Shown piece after piece: positions 1 to 8,402 of a stretch of 40,695 bases of DNA. The DNA is taken from NCBI GenBank assembly GCA_028280325.1, contig JANQLZ010000152.1, positions 1 to 40,695 on the forward strand. Direction: 5' to 3'. The stretch's first letter is position 1, and each line of letters starts with the position of its first letter. The notes beneath the pieces were generated by a model that was not told the origin of the DNA, did not search any database, and saw only the letters and a list, made by a program, of their open reading frames with translations. A program made the position numbers and the translations under genes. The stretch is from Bacillota bacterium. GTDB taxonomy: Bacteria > Bacillota > UBA994 > PWPR01.

Positions 1-129
1 ACCCCAATCTTTGACTAAAAGAGTGTAAAATAGAGCCTGATATGTTATTATATTTTAGAATAATATAAAGTTATGTTTTAGATAGAGAAATATTATTCAA
101 ATCTGAACTAAATAATATGGAGGGGTAGC

Positions 130-477
130 ATGAAATTAGCTGAAATAAAGGATGCAGTAGCGGCTAAGATAGTATGTTGTGACCACTTGTTAACGATAGA
201 TATTGAGGTAGTGTGTGGAGCGGATTTAATGAGTGATGTTTTAGCCTGCGATATTAAACCAAATACTTTATTGATCACTAGTTTAGCAAATACCCAAGTA
301 ATGCGCACAGCTGAAATGGTAGAACTGGCTGCTATCCTGTTTGTCAGAGGAAAGAAGCCGAATCAGCAGATGATTGAAATGGCCGAAGAGGTCAGTATTC
401 CGTTGATGTGCACAGATGAAAACATGTTCAATACCTGTGGTAAGCTTTATAAACTAGATCTCACAGGATGCTGGTAG
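130..477 (+). CDS. DRTGG-domain protein, first gene of the hydrogenase operon
   Basis: This 115-residue protein has no membrane segment and resembles the stand-alone DRTGG domain: an N-terminal alpha/beta unit (MKLAEIKDAVAAKIV), a central stretch with SDVLACDIKPNTLLITSL, and a C-terminal part where such proteins discriminate states of a bound ligand (VRGKKPN, then IPLMCTDENMF). DRTGG domains occur beside CBS domains and in phosphotransacetylases and are thought to be regulatory, but the ligand is unknown. The start is set by GGAGGGG at 119-125. It lies 21 bases before a GHKL ATPase gene and is one of two DRTGG genes in the operon (the other is at 2276). The role is inferred from context: a sensor or adaptor for the hydrogenase. 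The family call is fairly secure; the function is not known. Confidence 0.75.
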   Translation: MKLAEIKDAVAAKIVCCDHLLTIDIEVVCGADLMSDVLACDIKPNTLLITSLANTQVMRTAEMVELAAILFVRGKKPNQQMIEMAEEVSIPLMCTDENMFNTCGKLYKLDLTGCW

Positions 478-498
478 ATAAGGGATTGGAGGATAAAA

Positions 499-924
499 AT
501 GAAAATGAGTTTTCCTATTGCTAGCGATGATTTTGTTCAGGCTGGCGAGGCTTCTAGTAAGATTAAAAGGATTTTAAAACAGATAGGCATACCCTCAGGC
601 ATTATTCGACGGGTATCTATCGCCGTTTATGAATCAGAGATGAACATTGTTATCCACGCCTCTGATGGCGAAATTACCCTATCAGTCAGCGCAGACGGAA
701 TAGACATCATTTCTTCAGATCAGGGGCCAGGGATTGCTGACCTGGAGTTGGCTATGCAGGAGGGCTACTCCACAGCCAGTGAAGAGGTCAGACGCCAGGG
801 GTTCGGCGCCGGTATGGGTTTGCCGAACATTAAGAAAAGCTGTGATCAACTCAATATCGAATCGGAATTGGGTAAAGGCACTACCCTGACAATGCACTTT
901 AATCTTACTGAAAGTGAGGTGTAA
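499..924 (+). CDS. RsbW/SpoIIAB-like GHKL ATPase (serine kinase-like anti-sigma regulator)
   Basis: This 141-residue protein is a single GHKL (HATPase_c) domain with no histidine-phosphoacceptor domain. The N-box is E45-S-E-M-N49 in YESEMNIVIHA, the G1 box is D74-QGPG, and the glycine lid/G2 box is G101-FGAGMGL. This arrangement is typical of RsbT/RsbW/SpoIIAB-type kinases that phosphorylate STAS-domain antagonists in partner-switching pathways. No STAS protein or sigma factor is encoded nearby, so the partner is unknown. Two candidate ATGs (499 and 505) follow GGAGG at 488-492; the first is used. The gene sits 3 bases before the hydrogenase-like sensor gene. Coupling of the kinase to that Fe-S protein is an inference from gene order. 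Confidence 0.85.
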   Translation: MKMSFPIASDDFVQAGEASSKIKRILKQIGIPSGIIRRVSIAVYESEMNIVIHASDGEITLSVSADGIDIISSDQGPGIADLELAMQEGYSTASEEVRRQGFGAGMGLPNIKKSCDQLNIESELGKGTTLTMHFNLTESEV

Positions 925-927
925 TTA

Positions 928-2289
928 ATGAGCGAGTATTTCCATTCAGTTCGGCTAGATAAATCAAAATGTATAGGATGTACTAATTGCATTAAAAGAT
1001 GTCCTACTGAGGCAATAAGGGTACGTGATGGAAAGGCTCATATCCTGGAGGAGCGCTGTATAGACTGCGGAGAATGTATTAGAGTCTGTCCAGAGCATGC
1101 CAAATACGCCATCACCGATACCTTTGAAATGCTTCGTAAATTCAAGTACCGCTTGGCGATACCTGCGCCATCGCTGTTTGGCCAGTTCGCAGGTAAATTA
1201 AGTGATATTGAAATAATTGCAACCCTTAAAATGCTGGGTTTTGACGAGGTGCTGGAAGTAGCCCTGGGGGCAGATTATGTTTCTATGGCATACCGCAAAT
1301 ACTTTCAGCGGCAAGATGTGTTACGACCAGCTATTAGTTCGGCATGTCCAGCCCTGGTTAGATTAATCCAGGTTAGATTTCCAACATTAATTCCCCATAT
1401 CATTCCAATTGAGTCCCCAATGGAAATCACCGCCTATCTTGCCAAAAAGGAGTTTGCTGAAAAACAGAATATTGCTCTGACAGAGGTCGGGGTTTTCTTT
1501 ATCAGTCCATGTCCGGCAAAGGTGACAGCTGTTCGACAGCCAGTTGCCAGTTCTACCTATGTCGATGGAATTATCTCAATTTCAGAGATTTATGGCCTGA
1601 TTATTCGCAACCACAGCAAGCTGAGACATTTTCCTGAGCTGCTTAAAACTTCACGACCCCGTGCTTCAAGTGGCGGGCTGCGCTGGGCTCGGCCCGGCGG
1701 GGAGTCAATTGGATTCAGCAACAATATCTCTCATGTTCAGGTTCAGGGAATAGATCATATTATTAAAGTTTTGGAACAGGTCGAAATGGGTAAACTGCGG
1801 AATGTAGACTTCCTGGAATTACAGGCCTGTCCAGGTGGATGCCTGGGAGGGCCGCTTACTGTTGAGAATCCGTTTGTAGCCAGAGTATACCTCAATCAAA
1901 TGGCCAACGACCGCACAGAAACAGCTGGTATCACTGCTGAGGAGTTTCAAGGTATTGAGGATTCCGGGGCATTGTATTTTAACGCTGATATCAAAGCAAG
2001 GCAGATCATGAGGCTTGATGAAGACATTGCCAAAGCCCTGGAAAAGGTTGAAAAGGTTGAAAACCTGACCCAAAGTTTGCCAGGCCTGGATTGCGGCGCC
2101 TGCGGTTCTCCAACATGTCGGGCTTTGGCCGAAGATATTGTCCAGGGTTTAGCCAATAGAACCTATTGCACAATTGAATTGCGCAGCGATGTCAGAAAAC
2201 TGGCAGAGCGCATGCTGGAATTTGCCCAACACCTTCCTCCAACGATGGAGAAAAAAACACAGGAGGCAAAAAAAGATGAAGATGAGTGA
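928..2289 (+). CDS. [FeFe] hydrogenase-domain protein, probable non-catalytic sensor (HydS-like)
   Basis: This is a 453-residue protein. Two [4Fe-4S] ferredoxin motifs lie at the N-terminus (C15/18/21/25 and C44/47/50/54), then a hydrogenase large-subunit domain (about 75-350), then a C-terminal four-cysteine Fe-S domain of the RnfB/AcsC type (C389, C392, C397, C414). The H-cluster ligand positions are present: SSACP (C140), SPCPAK (C195) and QACPGGCLGG (C301, C305). The proton-relay cysteine that precedes the first ligand in catalytic enzymes is Ala139, and the L2 motif lacks the usual KxxE. This pattern is known in sensory HydS-type hydrogenases. The gene follows an RsbW-like kinase and overlaps the next DRTGG gene by 14 bases. 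Inference: it reports H2 or redox state to the kinase rather than making H2. Confidence 0.85.
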   Translation: MSEYFHSVRLDKSKCIGCTNCIKRCPTEAIRVRDGKAHILEERCIDCGECIRVCPEHAKYAITDTFEMLRKFKYRLAIPAPSLFGQFAGKLSDIEIIATLKMLGFDEVLEVALGADYVSMAYRKYFQRQDVLRPAISSACPALVRLIQVRFPTLIPHIIPIESPMEITAYLAKKEFAEKQNIALTEVGVFFISPCPAKVTAVRQPVASSTYVDGIISISEIYGLIIRNHSKLRHFPELLKTSRPRASSGGLRWARPGGESIGFSNNISHVQVQGIDHIIKVLEQVEMGKLRNVDFLELQACPGGCLGGPLTVENPFVARVYLNQMANDRTETAGITAEEFQGIEDSGALYFNADIKARQIMRLDEDIAKALEKVEKVENLTQSLPGLDCGACGSPTCRALAEDIVQGLANRTYCTIELRSDVRKLAERMLEFAQHLPPTMEKKTQEAKKDEDE

Positions 2290-2620
2290 TGTTATTAAAA
2301 AGCTGAAGCTGGTTGCCCTGAGCCCATACGACGAGGATATCGAGATTAAAGGGGCTTATTCTTCAGATTTATTAAGCGATGTAATTGCTAATTCTAATGA
2401 AGGACAGCTCTGGATTACGTTGCAGGGTCATGAAAATGTAATTGCTGTTGCCGTATTAAACGATTTGGCTGGTGTTATCGTCAGTGGAGGATTTACCCCT
2501 AACCCCAACACGGTCAGCAAGGCAGTAGAAAAAGGTATAGCTCTGTTTACCTCAGACCAGAACAGCTATCAGCTGAGCGGTGAGTTGTACCAATTGCTGC
2601 AAAGCAAAGATGGCCAGTAA
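2276..2620 (+). CDS. DRTGG-domain protein, second copy
   Basis: This 114-residue soluble protein is the second DRTGG-type domain of the operon. It is only distantly similar to the first, but has the same layout: MSDVIKKLKLVAL, then YSSDLLSDVIANSNEGQLWI, then GVIVSGGFTPN and IALFTSDQNSYQLSGELYQLL. The start at 2276 is chosen because AGGAGG at 2261-2266 sits 9 bases upstream; ATG 2282 is a weaker alternative. Its start overlaps the end of the hydrogenase-like sensor gene and its end overlaps the PHP gene, so translation of the three is probably coupled. A regulatory role is inferred from family and context only. Confidence 0.75.
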   Translation: MKMSDVIKKLKLVALSPYDEDIEIKGAYSSDLLSDVIANSNEGQLWITLQGHENVIAVAVLNDLAGVIVSGGFTPNPNTVSKAVEKGIALFTSDQNSYQLSGELYQLLQSKDGQ

Positions 2621-3359
2621 TTATATTGCAGTAGACCTTCACGTTCATACCTGTCTGTCACCATGTTCTTCAAACAATTTGTGCCCGGACACTGTCGTAA
2701 AAGAGGCTAAAAAAAGTGGTTTAGATGCGATAGCGATAACCGACCACAACAGCGCAATGAATGTTCCGGCGGCACTTGCTGCCGGTGATAAATATGGATT
2801 AACTGTTATTCCAGGTATGGAGATAGAAACCAGGGAAGAGGTGCATGTGCTGACTCTCTTTGCCAGTATTGAGCCGCTGTTGGCCTTTGAAAACATAGTG
2901 AAGCAAAACCTATCAGCCATTGCAAATACTGCAAATGTATTTGGGCATCAGTTGTATTATGATAAAAACAATAATTTATTGGGCGATTATCCACAACTAT
3001 TGGTACAATCAACAAAATTAACCCTTGAAAAAGTAGTGCGGCAAGTGTTATTGTTAGGTGGTGTGCCAATTCCGGCACATATTACCCGCAAAGCTAATGG
3101 TATCTTAGCTGTACTGGGTTTTATACCGCCCAGTCTGCCGATTAAGACGGTGGAAATAGATCGAAACTATTATTTAAAAGCTAATATTGAAGAAAAACTA
3201 ATTTCGCTTTATAATATAATTGTCAATTCAGATGCACACTGTATACAAGACCTTTATGGTCAACCAATAACAGCACTAAAGGTTACAGCATGTAACCCTA
3301 AAAATATATTAAATAAGCTTAAAACAAAACAATCTGGTAGTGAGGTGGTAATAGTTTAA
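2610..3359 (+). CDS. PHP-domain metal-dependent phosphoesterase
   Basis: This 249-residue PHP-domain protein has the expected metal ligands: D9-LHVH13, TDH46, E71 in GMEIET, H79 in EEVHVL, then PIPAHI and NSDAH. Family members hydrolyse phosphoesters, including histidinol phosphate and 3'-phosphoadenosine-type or nucleic-acid substrates; the substrate here cannot be told from sequence. The start at ATG 2610 overlaps the previous stop (ATGgccagTAA), which suggests translational coupling; an upstream GTG at 2580 lies inside the preceding gene. PHP genes recur beside DRTGG and GHKL genes in hydrogenase clusters of anaerobic Firmicutes (from memory). No shared function has been assigned here. Confidence 0.85.
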   Translation: MASNYIAVDLHVHTCLSPCSSNNLCPDTVVKEAKKSGLDAIAITDHNSAMNVPAALAAGDKYGLTVIPGMEIETREEVHVLTLFASIEPLLAFENIVKQNLSAIANTANVFGHQLYYDKNNNLLGDYPQLLVQSTKLTLEKVVRQVLLLGGVPIPAHITRKANGILAVLGFIPPSLPIKTVEIDRNYYLKANIEEKLISLYNIIVNSDAHCIQDLYGQPITALKVTACNPKNILNKLKTKQSGSEVVIV

Positions 3360-3408
3360 AAATCGTTTAGCGAAAAAAATCAGATATTAAAAATGAGGAG
3401 GTTTGAAG

Positions 3409-3882
3409 ATGTCAAGCAAATTATCAACTGATCAAGTACAACAGATAGCCAAGATTATTGATGAATATCGAGATCAGCAAGGCTCATTAATACCTGTACT
3501 GCATAAAGTACAGAGTATCTTTGGTTATCTGCCAGATGAAGCCCAGAAACAGGTTGCTTACGGTTTGGGGATACCTGTAGCAGAGGTTTATGGCGTTGTT
3601 ACATTCTATACTTTATTCAACACAGAGCCATCAGGTCAGTATATTATTGAGTTGTGCATGGGTACTGCCTGTTATGTAAAAGGTGCAGTTGATGTACAAC
3701 ATGAAATAGAGAGTCAGCTGGGCATTGCTATTAATGAGACAACCAAAGATGGAAAATTCACTTTGCGCTTTAGCCGCTGTGTCGGAGCCTGTAGTTTAGC
3801 GCCATTTATGACTATCGGTGAAGATGTTTATGGCCGCGTTAAGCAGGAAGACGTCCAGCGGATTTTATCTAAATATCATTAA
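3409..3882 (+). CDS. hydC: NuoE-like [2Fe-2S] subunit of NAD-linked [FeFe] hydrogenase
   Basis: This 157-residue thioredoxin-fold ferredoxin carries the four [2Fe-2S] ligands C83 and C88 (LCMGTAC) and C124 and C128 (RCVGAC), as in complex I NuoE and HydC. With the HydB and HydA products it forms the electron-bifurcating or NADH-dependent hydrogenase, passing electrons between the flavin site and the other Fe-S centres. The start is supported by GAGGAGG at 3394-3400. About 50 bases separate it from the PHP gene. The next gene (GHKL ATPase) starts on its stop codon (taATGa). Length matches the family. Confidence 0.92.
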   Translation: MSSKLSTDQVQQIAKIIDEYRDQQGSLIPVLHKVQSIFGYLPDEAQKQVAYGLGIPVAEVYGVVTFYTLFNTEPSGQYIIELCMGTACYVKGAVDVQHEIESQLGIAINETTKDGKFTLRFSRCVGACSLAPFMTIGEDVYGRVKQEDVQRILSKYH

Positions 3883-4454
3883 TGAGAGAACTATCACTAC
3901 ACATTTTAGATGTGGCCGAAAACTCTTTGCGGGCAGGTGCCAGTCTGGTGGAGATTTTAGTTGAAGAGGACATTGTCCAGAATAAAGTAATTATCAAGAT
4001 TCTGGATAATGGTTGCGGCATGGAGCAGGAATATGCAGCAAAAGTATTAGACCCCTTTATCACTGAAAGAACCACGAGGACAGTGGGGCTAGGCCTGCCA
4101 ATGTTTGCTGCCATCGCCACCCACTGCTCAGGCCATTTGCAGCTTAATTCAGAGCCAAATATTGGAACTGAAGTGCTGGTCGAGATGGAGAGAGATAATA
4201 TTGATAGGCCGCCAATTGGGGACATGGCCAGTACGATTGTTTCTTTGCTGTGTCATGATAATCCTGCCGATATTCTGTATCGGCGTGTGGTGGAAAAAGA
4301 TGAATTTGTCTTTGATACTCGTGAACTAAAAAAACAGCTGGAGGAAATACCTTTAACAGAGCCTTCAGTATTGAACTGGATACGTGAATATATCTTCGAG
4401 AAAGAAGATTACTACCAAAGGAAAGGAGCTTCTGATAATGAAATCAATAGCTGA
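3882..4454 (+). CDS. GHKL ATPase domain protein within the hydrogenase operon
   Basis: The first ~110 of 190 residues form a GHKL ATPase: an N-box around N14 (DVAENSLRAGA), a G1 box D42-NGCGM, and a lid TTRTVGLGLP (64-73). The remaining ~80 residues are an extension rich in charged residues with no recognised motif. It lacks a His phosphoacceptor domain, so it is not a complete sensor kinase. The start overlaps the hydC stop and its end overlaps the next gene by 17 bases. It differs from the RsbW-like protein at 499, so the operon carries two distinct ATPases. Genes of this kind are regularly found between NuoE and NuoF homologues in hydrogenase operons (from memory), but the target is unknown. 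Confidence 0.82.
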   Translation: MRELSLHILDVAENSLRAGASLVEILVEEDIVQNKVIIKILDNGCGMEQEYAAKVLDPFITERTTRTVGLGLPMFAAIATHCSGHLQLNSEPNIGTEVLVEMERDNIDRPPIGDMASTIVSLLCHDNPADILYRRVVEKDEFVFDTRELKKQLEEIPLTEPSVLNWIREYIFEKEDYYQRKGASDNEINS

Positions 4455-4818
4455 TTTGAAAAAGATACGGGAACAAGCTCGTCATAATATATCGTTGAGA
4501 GAGTCTGGCGAACGTACTCAGGTCCGTGTTTACATGGGTACCTGCGGGATAGCTGCCGGAGCACGGCAAACGATAGCTGCTATAATCGACGAACTAGCCA
4601 AGCAGAATATTGGCGATGTTGAGGTTCTTCAAAAAGGATGCATAGGTTTATGCGAACATGAGCCTCTGGTTGAAGTAGAGCGTAAAGGCGAAGATTCAGT
4701 AATGTATGGTCATATTGATGAAGAAAAAGCTCGTCGAATAGTGACAAGACATGTTATTGACGGCGTTATTCTTGATGAATGGGTCGTTAACTGTGGTTGC
4801 AGTATAGGTATTGATTAG
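4438..4818 (+). CDS. Small NuoE-like [2Fe-2S] ferredoxin domain protein
   Basis: This 126-residue thioredoxin-like [2Fe-2S] protein contains C36 in YMGTCGIAAGA, C68 and C72 in GCIGLC, and C120/C122 near the C-terminus (NCGCSIGID). The usual second cysteine of the first pair is replaced by Ala40, while the C-terminal CGC offers an alternative ligand; this form is familiar from proteins encoded next to hydrogenase NuoF subunits. The start at 4438 has AAAGGAG at 4422-4428 and lies inside the end of the preceding ATPase gene. It is probably an extra electron-transfer subunit of the hydrogenase. Confidence 0.85.
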   Translation: MKSIADLKKIREQARHNISLRESGERTQVRVYMGTCGIAAGARQTIAAIIDELAKQNIGDVEVLQKGCIGLCEHEPLVEVERKGEDSVMYGHIDEEKARRIVTRHVIDGVILDEWVVNCGCSIGID

Positions 4819-4844
4819 AATTGTAGAAACTGGAGGGGAGAACA

Positions 4845-6644
4845 ATGCAATTATACCGAGCTCATGTACTCGTTTGTGGGGGTACGGGTTGTGTTACTTC
4901 TGGCTGTATGGATGTACATGCAGAATTAGAAAAGCAACTTGAGAAAAACGGATTGTCAGAAGAGATCAATGTTATTGTTACCGGCTGTGTAGGGACATGT
5001 GATATTGGTCCAATATTAATGGTTTATCCAGAGGCTATATTCTATCAGAAGGTGCAGGTTGAGGATGTAGCTGAGATAGTAGAGGAACACATATTAAAAG
5101 GACGCCCGGTTAATCGCCTGATGTATCAGGATAAAACGTCTGAAATAGCTGAGTTTATAGAAAAATATTACGATATAGATTTCTTTAACCGTCAGACACG
5201 GATAGTGTTGCGTAACACCGGTGTGATAGATTCTACCAAGATCGATGAGTACATTGCCCGTGACGGTTATCAGGCCATAGCCAAAGCTTTGACCGAAATG
5301 AAGCCAATTGAGGTCGTAGAAGAGATTAAAAAATCTGGTCTGCGCGGCCGCGGTGGCGGGGGATTCCCGGCAGGTATTAAATTAGAGCTGGGCCACAAGG
5401 CTGACGGAGATCAGAAATACATGATCTGTAATGCCGATGAGGGAGATCCGGGAGCTTTTATGGACCGGAGTTTGCTGGAAGGCGATCCTCATTCAATTAT
5501 TGAGGGCATGATGTTAGCCAGTTACGCTATTGGAGCCAATCAGGGCTACGTTTATGTCCGGGCTGAATATCCATTAGCGGTCGATCGTTTAGTTACAGCG
5601 ATTAAGCAGGCAAAAGAGTACGGCCTGTTGGGAGATAATATCTTTGGTTCAGGATTTAACTACAGCCTGGATCTGCGAGTAGGTGCCGGAGCCTTTGTCT
5701 GCGGTGAAGAAACAGCTTTAATGCATTCAATTGAAGGGCTGCGCGGGGAACCAACTCCGAAGCCGCCATACCCGACCGATGCCGGAGTTTTTGGTTATCC
5801 GTCTGTCATCAATAATGTTGAGACAATAGCCAATATGCCTCAAATTATCCTCAATGGCTCTGACTGGTTCAACAGGTTCGGAGTTGAAAACAACAAAGGA
5901 ACTAAGGTATTTGCAGTAGCAGGAAATATTTTAAATACTGGTTTGGTAGAGGTAGAACTGGGTACTACCCTGCGCACAGTTATCTTTGATATCTGTGGTG
6001 GTGTTCCAAATGGTAAAAAGTTCAAAGCTGTTCAGATCGGTGGACCTTCAGGCGGCTGTATTCCCGCTGAATATCTGGATACCCCTATCACCTACGACAG
6101 CCTGACCAGTTTAGGCGCTATGATGGGTTCTGGTGGTTTGATTGTCATGGATGAAGATACCTGTATGGTAGACCTGGCCCGCTTTTTCCTGGACTTCACC
6201 CAAGAGGAGAGCTGTGGAAAGTGTACACCGTGCCGTATTGGTACTAAACGCATGCTGGAGATCCTGGAACGTATTACTGAAGGCCATGGCCAGCCTGGAG
6301 ATATTGAGAAATTAGAAGAATTGGCTGAATCAATTGGAGATTCATCCTTCTGTGGTTTGGGCAGAGCTGCGCCAAACCCAATATTAAGTACCTTGCGCTT
6401 TTTCCGCGACGAGTATGAAGCCCATATCGATGGCCATAAATGCCCGGCAGGAATTTGTAAAGGGCTGCTGAACGTAGAAATTATTGAAGATAAATGTCGA
6501 AGCTGTGGTATCTGCGCCCGAATCTGTCCTGTGAATGCTATCGCAGGTCAACGAGGCCAGCCATATGTGGTCGATCAAGATACATGCACCCGTTGTGGTC
6601 TCTGTATTGAGAGCTGCCCATTCGATGCTATCAGCAAGCATTAA
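4845..6644 (+). CDS. hydB: NuoF-like flavoprotein subunit of NAD-linked [FeFe] hydrogenase
   Basis: This 599-residue subunit binds FMN and NAD(H). Domain order: an N-terminal thioredoxin-like [2Fe-2S] domain (C11, C16, C48, C52); the 51-kDa flavin domain with RGRGGGGFPAGIK (167-179) and GAGAFVCGEETAL (280-292); an SLBB region; the NuoF [4Fe-4S] site C457/C460/C463 with C503; a CPAGIC motif (C533, C538); and two ferredoxin clusters (C551/554/557/561 and C581/584/587/591). This is the standard layout of HydB in bifurcating hydrogenases, where NADH and reduced ferredoxin are oxidised together to make H2, or the reverse. The start has GGAGGGGAG just upstream. Bifurcation is inferred from architecture. 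Confidence 0.95.
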   Translation: MQLYRAHVLVCGGTGCVTSGCMDVHAELEKQLEKNGLSEEINVIVTGCVGTCDIGPILMVYPEAIFYQKVQVEDVAEIVEEHILKGRPVNRLMYQDKTSEIAEFIEKYYDIDFFNRQTRIVLRNTGVIDSTKIDEYIARDGYQAIAKALTEMKPIEVVEEIKKSGLRGRGGGGFPAGIKLELGHKADGDQKYMICNADEGDPGAFMDRSLLEGDPHSIIEGMMLASYAIGANQGYVYVRAEYPLAVDRLVTAIKQAKEYGLLGDNIFGSGFNYSLDLRVGAGAFVCGEETALMHSIEGLRGEPTPKPPYPTDAGVFGYPSVINNVETIANMPQIILNGSDWFNRFGVENNKGTKVFAVAGNILNTGLVEVELGTTLRTVIFDICGGVPNGKKFKAVQIGGPSGGCIPAEYLDTPITYDSLTSLGAMMGSGGLIVMDEDTCMVDLARFFLDFTQEESCGKCTPCRIGTKRMLEILERITEGHGQPGDIEKLEELAESIGDSSFCGLGRAAPNPILSTLRFFRDEYEAHIDGHKCPAGICKGLLNVEIIEDKCRSCGICARICPVNAIAGQRGQPYVVDQDTCTRCGLCIESCPFDAISKH

Positions 6645-6673
6645 TTAGGAACAATGAAGTGGAGGTGTAAAAA

Positions 6674-8398
6674 ATGCAAAATGTGACCTTAACCATTGAT
6701 GGCCGACAAGTTACTGTTCCTGAAGGTACAACAGTGCTTAATGCTGCTAAAGAATTAGGTATAGATATCCCGACCTTATGCTATTTACCGAAGATAAATG
6801 AAATAGGTGCCTGTCGGGTATGTGTTGTTGAAATAGAAGGCGCACGTTATTTGGAGCCGTCATGTATTTATCAAGTTAGAGATGGTATGGTAGTAAAAAC
6901 TAACTCTCATCGGGTCCGTCAGGCTCGTCAGATTAACACCGAATTACTGCTTTCAGACCATGCTCATGATTGCCTGGTATGTGATAGAAATAACAACTGC
7001 GATCTGCAGGATTTAGCTGCCCGGTTAGGAATCAGAGAGTATCGATTCGAGGGAGTTAAGAACGAAGCCGAGATAGATGATTCCAGTGAATCAATCTACC
7101 GTGACCCCAGCAAATGTATTAACTGTCGTCGCTGTATTGCAGTCTGTGCGGAGGTCCAGGGGGTCCACGCTTTAGGCGCCGCCGAACGTGGCTTTGAAAC
7201 AGGAATTGTTCCAGCCCAGCATCGTCCTTTAGCTGATATCAGCTGCGTAAACTGTGGCCAGTGTACAATTGTATGTCCGACCGGGGCTTTAACTGAGGTC
7301 AGTCATGTTACAAAGGTTGCTCGTGCTCTGGGTCAGAAGCAGAAGCATGTTGTCGTTCAGACAGCTCCAGCTGTTCGCGTTTCACTGGGTGAAGAGTTTG
7401 GCATGAAGCCAGGAACAAATGTTCAGGGTAAAATGGTAGCTGCTTTACGTCAATTGGGATTTGACGGTGTGTTTGACACTGATTTTTCAGCTGACCTGAC
7501 TATTATGGAAGAAGGAACTGAGCTGATTAATCGAATCCAAAACGGCGGGGTATTGCCGATGATTACTTCCTGCAGCCCAGGATGGATTAAGTTTATTGAG
7601 CATAATTTCCCAGATATGCTGCCCAACCTTTCAACCTGTAAGTCACCGCAGCAAATGTTCGGGGCCTTAGCCAAGACCTATTATGCCGATAAAATGGGGA
7701 TAGATCCCAAAGATATTTATTCGGTTTCAATTATGCCCTGTACAGCCAAGAAATTTGAGATTACCCGTCCAGATATGGACAGCAGCGGATACCAGGATGT
7801 TGATGCTGTGCTGACTACTCGAGAGCTGGCTAAATTGATTAAGTCTGCTGGTATTGATTTAGCAACATTACCAGATGAAGAGTACGATGATCCTTTGGGA
7901 ATTTCAACAGGTGCCGGAGTAATCTTCGGGGCAACCGGTGGGGTAATGGAGGCTGCGCTGCGTACAGCTTATGAAGTTATCACCGGTGAAGAATTACCGA
8001 AGCTTGATTTTGAAATGCTGCGCGGTTTGAAAGGCGTTAAACAGGCCTCTGTTCAGGTTGGCGACTTAACCGTAAATGTTGCTGTAGCTCACAGCCTGGT
8101 AAAAGCCCGGGAGCTGATGGAAAAGATCCAAAGTGGCGAGATTGATGATCTGCACTTTATCGAAATTATGGCCTGCTTAGGCGGCTGTATCGGTGGTGGA
8201 GGCCAGCCTCGCTCAGATGATCCGTATGTCAGATCCAAGAGAATATCGGGAATTTACACTGCTGATAAAGATATGAAGTTGCGTAAATCACATGAGAATC
8301 CGGCTGTACAACAGCTGTACAAAGAGTTCTTGGGTGAGCCCAATAGCCATAAAGCTCATGAGTTGTTGCATACGCACTATATAGAAAGAGAAAGATAA
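6674..8398 (+). CDS. hydA: [FeFe] hydrogenase catalytic subunit
   Basis: This 574-residue catalytic subunit has the M3-type layout: a plant-type [2Fe-2S] domain (C36, C47, C50, C64), a His-Cys [4Fe-4S] site (H96, C100, C103, C109), two ferredoxin clusters (C148/151/154/158 and C191/194/197/201), then the H-cluster domain. Its motifs are TSCSPGW (C300, S301), MPCTAKKFE (C356) and EIMACLGGCIGGGGQP (C501, C505). The first motif has Ser where textbook enzymes have the second Cys of TSCCPGW (see findings). The C-terminal tail is a short HydA-type extension. Start supported by GGAGGTG at 6661-6667. It is the last gene of the operon and is followed by a strong terminator. The HydE/F/G maturases are not in this window. 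Confidence 0.96.
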   Translation: MQNVTLTIDGRQVTVPEGTTVLNAAKELGIDIPTLCYLPKINEIGACRVCVVEIEGARYLEPSCIYQVRDGMVVKTNSHRVRQARQINTELLLSDHAHDCLVCDRNNNCDLQDLAARLGIREYRFEGVKNEAEIDDSSESIYRDPSKCINCRRCIAVCAEVQGVHALGAAERGFETGIVPAQHRPLADISCVNCGQCTIVCPTGALTEVSHVTKVARALGQKQKHVVVQTAPAVRVSLGEEFGMKPGTNVQGKMVAALRQLGFDGVFDTDFSADLTIMEEGTELINRIQNGGVLPMITSCSPGWIKFIEHNFPDMLPNLSTCKSPQQMFGALAKTYYADKMGIDPKDIYSVSIMPCTAKKFEITRPDMDSSGYQDVDAVLTTRELAKLIKSAGIDLATLPDEEYDDPLGISTGAGVIFGATGGVMEAALRTAYEVITGEELPKLDFEMLRGLKGVKQASVQVGDLTVNVAVAHSLVKARELMEKIQSGEIDDLHFIEIMACLGGCIGGGGQPRSDDPYVRSKRISGIYTADKDMKLRKSHENPAVQQLYKEFLGEPNSHKAHELLHTHYIERER

Positions 8399-8402
8399 AT
8401 TC

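Noticed and set aside
1-129. Sigma-A promoter for the hydrogenase operon (TTGACT at 11-16)
   Set aside because: No acceptable -10 element at 16-18 bases; the true promoter may lie before the window or elsewhere in the AT-rich leader.
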